DNA of 22,865 nt. Source: Candidatus Dadabacteria bacterium (GTDB lineage: Bacteria; Desulfobacterota_D; UBA1144; Nemesobacterales; UBA2774). Below, piece after piece: positions 15,866 to 22,865 of this stretch. The stretch spans positions 1-22,865 of the forward strand of contig JAHKKQ010000022.1 of assembly GCA_020027805.1 (NCBI GenBank). Reading direction: 5' to 3'. The notes under the pieces are model-generated. The model was not told where the DNA came from. It worked only from the letters and a program-made list of their open reading frames with translations, and made no database searches. Positions within the stretch are counted from its first letter, which is position 1, and each line of letters opens with the position of its first letter. The translations under genes were made by a program, and so were the position numbers.

Positions 15866-17047
15866 ATGGAAACTAAATACAACGATCTTGATGAAACTGC
15901 ATCCGTAAGCGAGTATGTAGAGTTCGAGAGGGAAGACGACGAGGTCTCGTCAATAAATTTTAAAGACAGTTATTCCAGGGACGAGGGGAATGACAATGAA
16001 TACGATTCGGGAAAAGCAAACTCGAAATCGAAATCCGACGATACCCCGGACGAACAGCTCCGGCTGCTTTACGTCTATTTCAAGGATATGTCGGTCGAGC
16101 CTCTTTTCACCGCTCAGGAAGAGGTCGAGATTTCAGCAAAAATAAAAAAATGCGAATCGAGGTCGCGCGAGCTGGTGAGCCTCGTGGGAAAATTGGCTGA
16201 CGGAAATATAAAAATAAAAGTCGCCAACGGACACCGGAACGGGCACGGCAGGTTAAAGAGCGGGTACCTCGAAAAGCGCATAAAGAGTCTTAATGCATTT
16301 ATAAGGGTTTATTCGGAAAACGCAAAAAGATTTAAACAGAGATTCGTAAAGGCCAACCTGAGGCTCGTCATCACCATATCGAGAAAGTACATGGGCAGGG
16401 GGCTCCCGCTCTCGGACCTAATTCAGGAAGGGAATATGGGGCTCATGCGGGCGGTCGAGAGATTCGACCACAGAAAGGGTTTCAAGTTCTCGACATACGC
16501 GTCGTGGTGGATACACCAGGCAATACTGAGGGCGCTTCAGGGACAGACCAGGACTATCAAGGTCCCTGTATACCTCCTCGAACAGGCGAACAGGGTTTAC
16601 AAGGTAAATGCGCTTCTGGCCAAGAAACTAAACAGAAAGCCCACCCCCAAGGAAATTGCGCGCAAGTCAGGAATATCCGTCGAGGTGGTAAAGCGTATAC
16701 TGAGGTCCACCAAGGACGCCATCAGTCTCGACACGCCTATACTCGACGGGGAGAAAACGACGCTCCTCGACTCAATCGCCGATAACGATACCGTAATCCC
16801 CGATTCCCTCGTAGCAAAATCGGACCTCACTGATAAGCTGAGGGAGGCCCTCATGCTCCTCAATCCGAGGGAGGAAGAGATTTTGAGGCTCAGGTTCGGA
16901 ATCGACCAGCACAGCACGTATACGCTCGATGAGATCGGAAGGAAGTTCAACCTTACACGAGAGAGAATAAGGCAGATTGAAAAGGCGGCGTTGGGGAAGC
17001 TCGCCAATTCGGATATCAAAGACCATCTGGAAAGCTTTCTCAGATAA
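15866..17047 (+). CDS. RpoD-like group 2 RNA polymerase sigma factor
   Basis: 393 residues. After an acidic, low-complexity N terminus (1-60) comes region 1.2 (about 61-96), a basic non-conserved linker (about 97-156), region 2 (159-230) with LPLSDLIQEGNMGLMRAVE and FSTYASWWIHQAI, region 3 (about 238-310) and region 4 (about 325-380) with TLDEIGRKFNLTRERIRQIE. The -10-reading residues Gln and Thr (QTRT, 227-230) are kept. Region 1.1 is missing and WWIHQAI has His where the main sigma has Arg, so I take it as a group 2 (RpoS/SigB-like role) factor rather than the vegetative one. AAGGAAG is 6 bases before the ATG. It follows sod after 272 bp that hold only an imperfect direct repeat (15720-15735, 15784-15798). 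Confidence 0.9.
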   Translation: METKYNDLDETASVSEYVEFEREDDEVSSINFKDSYSRDEGNDNEYDSGKANSKSKSDDTPDEQLRLLYVYFKDMSVEPLFTAQEEVEISAKIKKCESRSRELVSLVGKLADGNIKIKVANGHRNGHGRLKSGYLEKRIKSLNAFIRVYSENAKRFKQRFVKANLRLVITISRKYMGRGLPLSDLIQEGNMGLMRAVERFDHRKGFKFSTYASWWIHQAILRALQGQTRTIKVPVYLLEQANRVYKVNALLAKKLNRKPTPKEIARKSGISVEVVKRILRSTKDAISLDTPILDGEKTTLLDSIADNDTVIPDSLVAKSDLTDKLREALMLLNPREEEILRLRFGIDQHSTYTLDEIGRKFNLTRERIRQIEKAALGKLANSDIKDHLESFLR

Positions 17048-17200
17048 TCCCGGGGGAGATTTTTCATCCCTCAATTCCAATACCGTATTAATCTGAATGC
17101 CCGGACGGATGCGCACCGTCCAGGAACCAATTCCATATTTCTTTTTCCTGCAGATTGAATTCGAATAAATCCGGCAAACCCGGATTCGGACCAGTGCCGG

Positions 17201-17524
17201 TTAATCGGTAAGCAGTCCGCCGATTACAGCGCCTATCAGGAGCGGACCGACGTTCGACACTACCAGCACGAACGCGCCCGCACCGGCTACGAAGCCTATC
17301 AGGGGGGCGCCCGTGAGCGCAGATCCGAATAAGAAGAGTAAACCGCCCAGGAGAATCGCGGGCAGGAGCGCAGCTATAATAGCGTTCCCGACGCCGCCCG
17401 ACTTTTTGCCGCCCACAATGCCCGCTATCAGGGGGCCTATCGATGGTATCCAGAACAGGAGTATGGAGATAATGAGCATCCAGAAGAGGCCTGCTATGAT
17501 GCTTCCTTTTTTTTGTTCAGTCAT
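17201..17524 (-). CDS. Small hydrophobic membrane protein, unknown function
   Basis: 107 residues with three long hydrophobic stretches, at about 8-38, 46-70 and 73-104, separated by a short basic loop GGKKSGGVG. It is rich in glycine and alanine, with repeated GPLIxGxxGG motifs near both ends (SIGPLIAGIVGG and NVGPLLIGAVIGG), which look like an internal duplication. Archaeal and bacterial small membrane proteins of the DUF5518 kind look similar, but I cannot assign it. The start has no Shine-Dalgarno. It sits alone after a bidirectional terminator. A 7-bp hairpin (17168-17186) follows its stop, and another (17103-17121) lies beyond. Confidence 0.65.
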   Translation of the reverse strand: MTEQKKGSIIAGLFWMLIISILLFWIPSIGPLIAGIVGGKKSGGVGNAIIAALLPAILLGGLLFLFGSALTGAPLIGFVAGAGAFVLVVSNVGPLLIGAVIGGLLTD

Positions 17525-17580
17525 ATCGTTTGCCCGCGGTCAGGAATTTCAGAGTCATGATATAAAATATACTATTAAAG

Positions 17581-17618
17581 AAAAAAGCCCAACCTCTTTT
17601 AGGGGGTCGGGCTTTTTT
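17581..17618. terminator. Bidirectional terminator after the ribonucleotide reductase gene
   Basis: AAAAAAGCCC (17581-17590) pairs with GGGCTTTTTT (17609-17618), extended inward by further GC pairs. Six A's on one side and six T's on the other make it work in both directions. On the minus strand it lies 36 bp past the reductase stop. Confidence 0.85.
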
Positions 17619-17653
17619 CTAAACATCATCCTCTTATAGGGTTTTTGAATCGA

Positions 17654-18637
17654 TTAGTCGCATTTGGAAAAGCCGCAGCTTCTGCAGGTCATACATCCCT
17701 GCTCGAACGCGAGCGCCCTGTCTCCGCAGTCGGGGCAGCGCTCGAGGTTCAAATCCACCGTCCGCCTTGCCGATTCCGTCGAATTCTCCACTGCCTGGAC
17801 GAAGTGTTTCTTTAATACAGTCGCTATCGCATCGGGTATCGACATCACCAGCTTCCCTTCCGAGAAAACCGGGGACGATCCGCCGATCCCTTCGAGCTGC
17901 TCCACTACGTCCTTAACGCTCACACCCGACCTGAGCGCGAGTGAAACGAGCCTCCCCGTAGCTTCTGCGTCGGCCATTGTCGAATAGCCGGATTTACCTA
18001 TCTGAACGAAGACCTCGAACGGCCTTCCGTCATAGGTGTTGATCGTAACGTAAAGGTTTCCGTATCCCGTCTTTATGACCTCCGTAAACCCCTGCAGGAA
18101 CTGAGGCCTTTTTATCGGCTTGATCTCCGGCATTTGGGATGGACGAAGGGATGAGATGGGGTTGGGGTGATGGGTTTTTTTCATCCCTTCGTCCTGGGTC
18201 TGGGTCGGAAGCTTTATTTCATTTCTATCTTTAGTTTCCTGCTGGGCTTTCGCCTGGTCTTCCGTGACCAGGATGCCCTCTCTTGATCCCTCCCTGTAAA
18301 CCGTAATGCCTTTACAGCCGAGCTTCCACGCGAGGAAGTAGATCTTTTCCACTTCGTCGAGCGTTATATCGGCCGGGAGGTTCACCGTGCTGGAAATGCA
18401 TGAATCAATATGCTTCTGTATGGCGGCCTGCATGCGCACTCTCATTTCAGGCGAGATCTCGTGTGATGTTACGAATGTCTTCGGGATATCTTTTTCGCTT
18501 TCGAGTTTGTACTTTTCCATGTATTCCGCTACTAGCGGGTGATAGACCTTGAATTCCCCTTTCGAGAGGGATTTGGAGCGCCTGAAGTATGATAATGCAA
18601 ACATCGGTTCTACGCCGCTCGTGGTTCCGGCAAGCAC
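17654..18637 (-). CDS. nrdJ: C-terminal part of class II ribonucleotide reductase (out of frame with the N-terminal part)
   Basis: 327 residues from a GTG at 18637, in a frame open back to about 18690, so it is not a natural start. It opens with LAGTTSGVEPMFALSYFRRS, a conserved segment of B12-dependent reductases, goes through ADITLDEVEKIYFLAWKLGCKGITVYREGSR, the finger-loop end of the barrel, and closes with a cysteine-rich tail (CPDCGDR, CMTCRSCGFSKCD) that carries the redox pair or a zinc ribbon. Read back from the GTG the frame gives SDEVVDAFETQ instead of the expected RN...TxxPxGxxS loop, so sequence is missing as well as the frame. Either the gene is inactivated or the assembly is faulty; the two parts are otherwise well conserved. 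Confidence 0.85.
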   Translation of the reverse strand: MLAGTTSGVEPMFALSYFRRSKSLSKGEFKVYHPLVAEYMEKYKLESEKDIPKTFVTSHEISPEMRVRMQAAIQKHIDSCISSTVNLPADITLDEVEKIYFLAWKLGCKGITVYREGSREGILVTEDQAKAQQETKDRNEIKLPTQTQDEGMKKTHHPNPISSLRPSQMPEIKPIKRPQFLQGFTEVIKTGYGNLYVTINTYDGRPFEVFVQIGKSGYSTMADAEATGRLVSLALRSGVSVKDVVEQLEGIGGSSPVFSEGKLVMSIPDAIATVLKKHFVQAVENSTESARRTVDLNLERCPDCGDRALAFEQGCMTCRSCGFSKCD

Positions 18638-19860
18638 CTGCGTCTCGAATGCATCGACGACTTCGTCTGATATACGAGCGGGTGCTTATTCATGTTGTAA
18701 TCGAGTACGTTGTCGAGGAACCTGACCGAGTACTTGAAAGCCCTCTCGAGGTTCTCCCAGTCGATGGAAGCCTCCTCCGTAAATGCGTCTTTGACGAACG
18801 GGGACAGGTTGACGTTCCCGAGGCAGCAGTTGCCGTAATCCTCCAGGGCCTGCTCGCTGCAGGGGTTGACGCCGTTTACTTCCATTCCGGCGTATTCGGT
18901 CGGGGAATATTTTTTTACGGCATCCCAGAATATGACGCCCGGCTCGGCTGATGCCCATGCCGATTTTACGAGCTTTTCCCATATGTTTCTCGCGCGGACG
19001 GTTTTCGTATATTTGACCTTCTCGTTCTCGAACTTGAGCTCGAAATCCCTGTCTTCCTCGACAGCGCGCATGAACTCGTCCGAGATCTTCACGGAGATGT
19101 TCGCGAAATTGACACGGGACCTCTCCGTGTCGTTCTTTACGTCGATAAATTCCGTTATGTCCGGGTGGCTGACGTTAATCGTTATCATAAGCGCGCCGCG
19201 TCTTCCGGCCTGGCCTATGGTGCCTGTCGTTGTCGAGAGCAGGTCCATGAACGATACCGCGCCCGTGGAATAGATCGCCGAATTGTTAACCGGGGCGCCT
19301 TTGGGCCTGAGAATGGATATGTCGGTCCCCACGCCGCCGCCGAACGAGTAAGTCCTCGCCGCTTCTTTGCACCATTCGAAAATACCCTCGATTGAATCCT
19401 CTTTTATGGGCATATAGTAGCAGTTGAGCAGTGTGGACCGTCTGTTCTGCCCGGCGCCGAAAAGTATTCTGCCGCCGGGTATAAATTTAAAATTCGAAAG
19501 AAGCCAGTAGAAGTTGTCTTCCCACTCCTTTTTCAACTCTTTCGACTTCTCAGGGGAGGCTATTTCCCTCGCGACCCTCCTCCACATGTCCTCCGGGGTC
19601 AGCTCCACTATCCTGCCGGTTTTGTCCCTGAGGGCGTATTTCTCGTAAAAGACCCTTGCTCGCAGGTCGTCACCGCCGAACGCTTTCAGGGTTTTTTCCG
19701 GGATGTCCATGACCCCTTCCGTCTTCTGGACGAATTCTTCCTCTTCCGGGGTGTTTTCAGCCGCTGATGTTTCGATTTCCGGTTCCAGGTTTTTCTCTAT
19801 CAAATTAGTCCCGTGGCCGTTTCCGTTGGTCTGTGTGGGGCTGAGTTTATCAGAAGACAT
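18610..19860 (-). CDS. nrdJ: N-terminal part of class II (B12-dependent) ribonucleotide reductase
   Basis: 416 residues before a TAG, the last 20 or so being out-of-frame or foreign sequence. After a low-complexity, acidic leader (1-50) come the reductase landmarks: FIPGGRILFGAG (126-137), Cys147 in LLNCYY, SFGGGVGTDIS (172-182), the active-site VNPCSEQ (Cys334, Glu336) and NCCLGNVNL (Cys345/346). The sequence is intact to VLDYNMNKHPL (385-395). The enzyme reduces ribonucleotides with an adenosylcobalamin radical, needing neither oxygen nor a separate radical subunit. GGAGG is 8 bases before the ATG. Two NrdR boxes cover the promoter. It needs the downstream frame for its C-terminal domain. 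Confidence 0.88.
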   Translation of the reverse strand: MSSDKLSPTQTNGNGHGTNLIEKNLEPEIETSAAENTPEEEEFVQKTEGVMDIPEKTLKAFGGDDLRARVFYEKYALRDKTGRIVELTPEDMWRRVAREIASPEKSKELKKEWEDNFYWLLSNFKFIPGGRILFGAGQNRRSTLLNCYYMPIKEDSIEGIFEWCKEAARTYSFGGGVGTDISILRPKGAPVNNSAIYSTGAVSFMDLLSTTTGTIGQAGRRGALMITINVSHPDITEFIDVKNDTERSRVNFANISVKISDEFMRAVEEDRDFELKFENEKVKYTKTVRARNIWEKLVKSAWASAEPGVIFWDAVKKYSPTEYAGMEVNGVNPCSEQALEDYGNCCLGNVNLSPFVKDAFTEEASIDWENLERAFKYSVRFLDNVLDYNMNKHPLVYQTKSSMHSRRRCLPEPRAA

Positions 19861-19886
19861 CTGGACAACCTCCTTTCGGTAAAACT

Positions 19887-19902
19887 ACATGATATATTGT
19901 GC
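19887..19902. promoter_or_regulatory. NrdR box 1
   Basis: ACATGATATATTGTGC fits the 16-bp NrdR consensus (acaCwATATaTwGtgt) at nearly all positions. It is just downstream of the predicted start site of nrdJ. Confidence 0.8.
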
Positions 19903-19911
19903 TATGGAACG

Positions 19912-19940
19912 ATTGAACCACAATATGTTGTGGTTGTCAA
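19912..19940 (-). promoter_or_regulatory. Sigma-70 promoter of nrdJ
   Basis: On the minus strand TTGACA (19940-19935), 17 bases, then TTCAAT (19917-19912, four of six). NrdR box 2 occupies the spacer and box 1 the initial transcribed region, so bound NrdR (ATP/dATP form) would repress. Confidence 0.6.
19918..19933. promoter_or_regulatory. NrdR box 2
   Basis: CCACAATATGTTGTGG is a second match to the NrdR consensus. It lies exactly 31 bp (three helical turns) from box 1, the usual spacing, and fills the spacer of the promoter. Confidence 0.85.
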
Positions 19941-19944
19941 TAGG

Positions 19945-20274
19945 GTATTTCTCGGCCTTTTTTCCCTAAGTATAAATTCGTGTGACTTCGGAAGGTTAGC
20001 AGAAAAGATTTTTGCAGTCGTAAAAATATTTATGCGGGCAATAGAGTTGTGACTCTTTATTAAAGGGTAATTTTAATATAACTAATCAAATTTATGAGAT
20101 TTTTAGGGTTATATCGGCGGACAAAATGCAAGTTAGTAAAAATCAGACTCGCACATAGTAACATCTTGGCAATTCTTTTACAAGAGGGGGCAAAAAAAAT
20201 TATGAAGATTCCGTGAAAACATGCATCGTCAAAGGGTCAATTTCGGGAAATCCGATATACTAAAAAAGAAGCTT
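19945..20274. other. Gap before the DUF924 gene
   Basis: About 330 AT-rich bases between the nrdJ promoter and the DUF924 start. I see no RNA gene, no cobalamin riboswitch features, no repeat and no convincing promoter. An in-frame ATG at 20221 could extend the DUF924 gene into it. Confidence 0.4.
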
Positions 20275-20898
20275 ATGGCATCAGGTAACGACGAGGAAAA
20301 TCAGGCGCGGATACTCGATTTCTGGTTCGGAAAACCGGAGAAAGGGGGGATGCCTCCTCTGGAATTGAGCCGGATGTGGTGGGCAAAGGACCAAAAGACT
20401 GATGATTACATCAGGAATAATTTCGAGCCCGGCCTCGTAAACGCGAAAGAAGGCGAGCTCCGGGAATGGGAAAAGACACCTCGCGGCACGCTGGCCCTTA
20501 TTGTATTACTCGACCAGTTCTCGAGGAACATTTACAGGGATACGCCCGGGGCCTTTTCACAGGACGCCCGGGCTCTCGAGATAGCAGCGAGGGGGATTGA
20601 AAAGGGCTTCGATAAGGGGCTCCCCCCGGTCATGAGGGTTTTCTTCTATATGCCGTTCATGCACTCTGAGGACCTCGAAATGCAGGAGAGGTCGATAGCC
20701 CTTTTCGGGGCCCTCGCAAAGGGTTTCCCTTCTCCGCCTGAATTGGCGGAAATGCTCTCAAACAACAGGGATTACGCCGAGAGGCATTATGCGATTATAG
20801 AACGATTCGGGAGATACCCGCATAGAAACAGGATACTAGGCAGAGAATCGTCGCCGGAGGAGATTGAGTTTTTAAAACAGCCCGGTTCTTCTTTCTGA
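20275..20898 (+). CDS. DUF924 protein
   Basis: 207 residues from ATG 20275; an in-frame ATG at 20221 would add 18 residues of unlike sequence. The family pattern is clear: ILDFWFG near the start, MWWAKDQKTDDYIRNNFEP, LLDQFSRNIYRDTPGAFSQD in the middle, FYMPFMHSEDLEMQE, and FGRYPHRNRILGRESSPEE at the end. This is an all-helical fold related to TPR proteins, common in bacteria; its function has not been worked out. The Shine-Dalgarno is weak for both starts. It stands alone and converges with the NTF2-like gene 34 bp away. Confidence 0.87.
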   Translation: MASGNDEENQARILDFWFGKPEKGGMPPLELSRMWWAKDQKTDDYIRNNFEPGLVNAKEGELREWEKTPRGTLALIVLLDQFSRNIYRDTPGAFSQDARALEIAARGIEKGFDKGLPPVMRVFFYMPFMHSEDLEMQERSIALFGALAKGFPSPPELAEMLSNNRDYAERHYAIIERFGRYPHRNRILGRESSPEEIEFLKQPGSSF

Positions 20899-20932
20899 TG
20901 AATAAGCCGGATTATTCCGCGGCGTATGTTTA

Positions 20933-21292
20933 TCATTCCCTATAGTGATCGACGACCCTCTCTATCTTTCCGTCACTTCCCGGAAACATGACCTCAGCGG
21001 CAAGCATCCCTTTGACACTCCGATAATAAATTGTCAGGCTGTTGACCCCCGTCAGCACCTGCAAGGGCTCGAATTTGAGATCGGAATATACCTTGAGTCC
21101 CTTCCCGAAATATTCCCTGAGCTTCTCCTTTCCTCTTATCGTACCGGAAGATTCCCCCATGAGGCTTACCACGAACGGAGAAGTGAATTCCACGTCATCC
21201 GAATAGTGGGAAAGAATAGAATCGAGGTCATGCCTGTTCCACGACGCCATCCAATCCTTCGCTATCTGTCTGGCTCTTTCGGTGGAAAGCAT
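20933..21292 (-). CDS. NTF2-like (SnoaL-type) protein
   Basis: 119 residues. An N-terminal helix with ARQIAKDWMASWNRHDLDSI leads to HYSDDVEFTSPFV and then the cone-shaped beta sheet, ending in GKIERVVDHYRE. This is the SnoaL/NTF2 fold used by small ketosteroid-isomerase-like enzymes and ligand-binding proteins; the ligand cannot be predicted from sequence. It has no signal peptide. It is in the same direction as, and 114 bp downstream of, the DUF3568 lipoprotein gene, without a visible terminator between. Confidence 0.82.
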   Translation of the reverse strand: MLSTERARQIAKDWMASWNRHDLDSILSHYSDDVEFTSPFVVSLMGESSGTIRGKEKLREYFGKGLKVYSDLKFEPLQVLTGVNSLTIYYRSVKGMLAAEVMFPGSDGKIERVVDHYRE

Positions 21293-21406
21293 ATCGTTCC
21301 GTCCCGAAGCCGGTATTAACGGGTCGCGGGCATTTCGTGTCCTCGCCTGCGGTGTCGGCGTAGATAAGGATTCGAATACGCCCCGGCCCCCGTTCGGTTA
21401 TAGACT

Positions 21407-21805
21407 CTAGAGCTTGGCCTCTATCTTGCTCAGAATATAGCGCGAAAGGCTTTCATCGCCGAACGTCCCGATCCTGATGGATATGTCGGTGAGGTTGTCG
21501 GTGACCCTTTTGAGCTGTATCTTCACGGTTTTATTGTCGGCCGTTTTCGATTCAAGCTCGGCCGATACGTTGTCCTTAAGCTTATTGACGACCAGGAACT
21601 GGAGTTCATCGATAGCGGCTACAGTGGCTTCCCAGGTTTTGTTGAGAGTCGCTTCTTCGGTGGCTTTTAATTCGCCTTTTATATACGCTACCGTGCCGGC
21701 GCCCGCCGCCGCCGCCCCGCCGACGGCCGCTGCTGCGAGGCAGCCCGTCAGAATAAACGGACATGCCGCGAGTAATACCAAGATCAAGAGCTTCTGCTTT
21801 TTCAT
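21407..21805 (-). CDS. DUF3568 lipoprotein
   Basis: 132 residues from ATG 21805, chosen because GGAGG lies 10 bases upstream and the signal peptide then starts MKKQKLL; a longer reading from 21865 is unlikely. A hydrophobic core ends in the lipobox LTGC, with Cys22 as the lipidated residue, followed by an alanine- and glycine-rich stretch and KGELKATEEATLNKTWEATV, then a mixed alpha/beta domain. This is the DUF3568 pattern, anchored to a membrane facing the periplasm. The role is unknown. Confidence 0.87.
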   Translation of the reverse strand: MKKQKLLILVLLAACPFILTGCLAAAAVGGAAAAGAGTVAYIKGELKATEEATLNKTWEATVAAIDELQFLVVNKLKDNVSAELESKTADNKTVKIQLKRVTDNLTDISIRIGTFGDESLSRYILSKIEAKL

Positions 21806-22105
21806 AACGGTGCTTCCTCCGCTGTTTAAGGTCTTATACTGACTCATCATGCATAAGTCATTCAATTATATACGGTGAGAGTCGATTTTCGCAACAGAAT
21901 TGTTCATTTCGAAAATATAGCCGTGGGGGTCCGCACACTGCGAACCGTTACCGTCTTAAGGGCGGCGGTTATCACGGGGGGCGGCTCTGCAATGAAGCCT
22001 TTTGGCTTCTCTCCGGAAGGTGCTGACTTGACGGCGTTATTGAATTATTACTCCCGCATTATTAGAATTGTAATATCACTGGGTTAAGCGGGGTATCGGT
22101 ATCCG
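21806..22105. other. Gap with a hairpin and a plus-strand promoter
   Basis: 300 bp between the lipoprotein start and the small Cys-rich ORF. A perfect GAAGCC/GGCTTC hairpin with a TTTT loop sits at 21994-22009 without a T tract after it. The only other structure seen is the promoter at 22040-22068. Confidence 0.45.
22040..22068 (+). promoter_or_regulatory. Sigma-70 promoter candidate for the end-of-window pair
   Basis: TTGAAT (22040-22045), a 17-base spacer and TAGAAT (22063-22068, five of six). Transcription would begin near 22075, about 30 bases before the ATG at 22106. Confidence 0.5.
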
Positions 22106-22378
22106 ATGTGCGATCACGATTACGGAGCCTGTTACTGTAAGGGTTGTCATTCTGAAACCTTTAAAAAGCTCGATCGTATATTGATTGAAGAGACCGATAC
22201 GATTTTATACGAAAGACCGGCGACGAAGGCTTTCGTGTTTATGAGTGAGGCCGAACGGAACACCTGGGCTTTTATCCCGGGGACGATGTCCGGCTTGGGA
22301 AGCACACTCCCGGAACGCAGTCGGGTTTCCGGGATGGAAGCCCGAATCAATACCGACACTGGAATATGCCGCCTGTAA
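22106..22378 (+). CDS. Small Cys/His-rich ORF, unknown function
   Basis: 90 residues. The N terminus reads CDHDYGACYCKGCH, with four cysteines and two histidines in 14 residues, as in a small metal-binding knuckle. The middle (about 15-55) looks like ordinary helical protein, and the last 30 residues are less convincing. No family is recognised. It sits about 30 bases after a good promoter and its stop overlaps the start of the next ORF by 13 bases in another frame, which suggests translational coupling. It has no strong Shine-Dalgarno. It could also be a chance ORF, or the true start of the next gene disrupted by a frameshift. Confidence 0.4.
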   Translation: MCDHDYGACYCKGCHSETFKKLDRILIEETDTILYERPATKAFVFMSEAERNTWAFIPGTMSGLGSTLPERSRVSGMEARINTDTGICRL

Positions 22379-22865
22379 GCGAAGACTATCTGATCCCGAT
22401 TGTTGTTGGCGTGAGCGGCCGGAAAGGTGATTCCCCCGATGACGAGCGGATCTCCGCTCTCATCCCCCCGGAGATGGTCAGGCTCAGAAATACGTTTCCG
22501 CGCTCCCCGTTCATCGTAATATCTTCTCTCTCCGGGGGTGACGAATGCCTGCTCGCGAGGCTCGCGATCGAGCACCTTCGCGCCAGGCTTATAGCGATAC
22601 TTCCCTGCCCGCCCGGGCAGTATAAAAAAGCCCTCCCGGATTGTAAATACGGAGAAGATCTCTCGGAGCTTCTAGGACGGGCCGAGTCGTCGATAGACAT
22701 CTCGTCGCTCATGGGGTCCAAACTCGTCGGGACGAGATACGGCTCGGCGGAGGACCGGACAACGACGGAGATATTCACCGCGGCATTTATCGCCGAGCAC
22801 AGCGAAATTCTTTTCGCTGTCTCATCCGATGACGGAAAGGAAGAGCAGGACACGACGGCGCGGAT
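22366..22865 (+). CDS. SLOG-domain-like protein (partial, 3' end outside window)
   Basis: 166 residues before the window edge, from ATG 22366. IPIVVGVSGRKGD (11-23) looks like the GVTGHR loop of SLOG proteins. FIVISSLSGGDECLLARLAI resembles their LSxLAeGADxLxA segment, IAILPCPPGQYKK their LPxPxxxY segment, and EIFTAAFIAEHSEILFAVSS with a following DG their late strand before the GGTA motif. SLOG domains bind or make nucleotide-type ligands and occur in predicted defence and signalling systems. No annotation of this exact gene is known to me, so the match is by motif order only. The Arg-Lys in place of His-Arg is unusual. A partner or effector domain may lie beyond the window. Confidence 0.55.
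   Translation, partial: MPPVSEDYLIPIVVGVSGRKGDSPDDERISALIPPEMVRLRNTFPRSPFIVISSLSGGDECLLARLAIEHLRARLIAILPCPPGQYKKALPDCKYGEDLSELLGRAESSIDISSLMGSKLVGTRYGSAEDRTTTEIFTAAFIAEHSEILFAVSSDDGKEEQDTTAR

Noticed and set aside
17103..17121. GGACGG/CCGTCC hairpin after the sigma factor gene as its terminator
   Set aside because: No T tract follows directly, so I did not list it as a terminator.
19941..20220. Cobalamin riboswitch expected near a B12-dependent reductase
   Set aside because: No B12-box-like sequence or typical stems are seen, and the stretch is upstream of the nrdJ promoter rather than in its leader.
22386..22853. A 155-residue minus-strand reading frame at the window end
   Set aside because: It is serine- and arginine-rich low-complexity sequence, whereas the plus-strand frame gives ordered SLOG-like motifs.

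Overview
The window is a dense stretch of bacterial chromosome with housekeeping and stress genes on both strands, short intergenic gaps and no insertion sequence, tRNA, rRNA or CRISPR array that I can see. A Tat-type signal and a lipoprotein signal point to a bacterial envelope, and an LpxH-like phosphoesterase suggests a Gram-negative (diderm) one. A SUF operon under an IscR-like regulator, a Mn/Fe superoxide dismutase and a B12-dependent ribonucleotide reductase point to an organism that meets oxygen but can make deoxynucleotides without it. The mix resembles an uncultured deep-branching lineage (Dadabacteria, Desulfobacterota or similar); this is an impression, not a proven placement.

Layout. 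1-750 (-) is a UbiA-family decaprenyl-phosphate phosphoribosyltransferase cut by the window edge. It is divergent from a glycerophosphodiester phosphodiesterase and a serine acetyltransferase (792-2215, +). A half-size EamA transporter (-) follows, then a 389-bp gap with a perfect plus-strand terminator that has no obvious gene in front of it. Next come a two-domain VOC protein (+), a Tat-exported DUF4159 protein and a cold-shock protein (-), a class V aminotransferase (+), a small membrane protein (-), ilvD (+) and a metallophosphoesterase (+). The last overlaps its stop codon with that of a DUF488 protein (-).

10250-14649 (-) is one operon, rrf2-sufB-sufC-sufD-Rieske ferredoxin, for iron-sulfur cluster assembly. 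It has two dyad sequences at its promoter that could be Rrf2 operators. Divergent from it is a superoxide dismutase with a strong sigma-70 promoter, then an RpoD-like group 2 sigma factor. 17201-19860 (-) holds a small membrane protein and a class II ribonucleotide reductase. The reductase gene is broken by a frameshift and lacks an internal block of conserved sequence, yet it keeps a textbook pair of NrdR boxes over its promoter.

The end of the window has a DUF924 protein (+), an NTF2-like protein and a DUF3568 lipoprotein (-). Last is a promoter followed by a small Cys/His-rich ORF that overlaps the start of a SLOG-like protein running off the window. That pair is the most likely place for an accessory, possibly nucleotide-sensing, system; its remaining genes lie outside the window.
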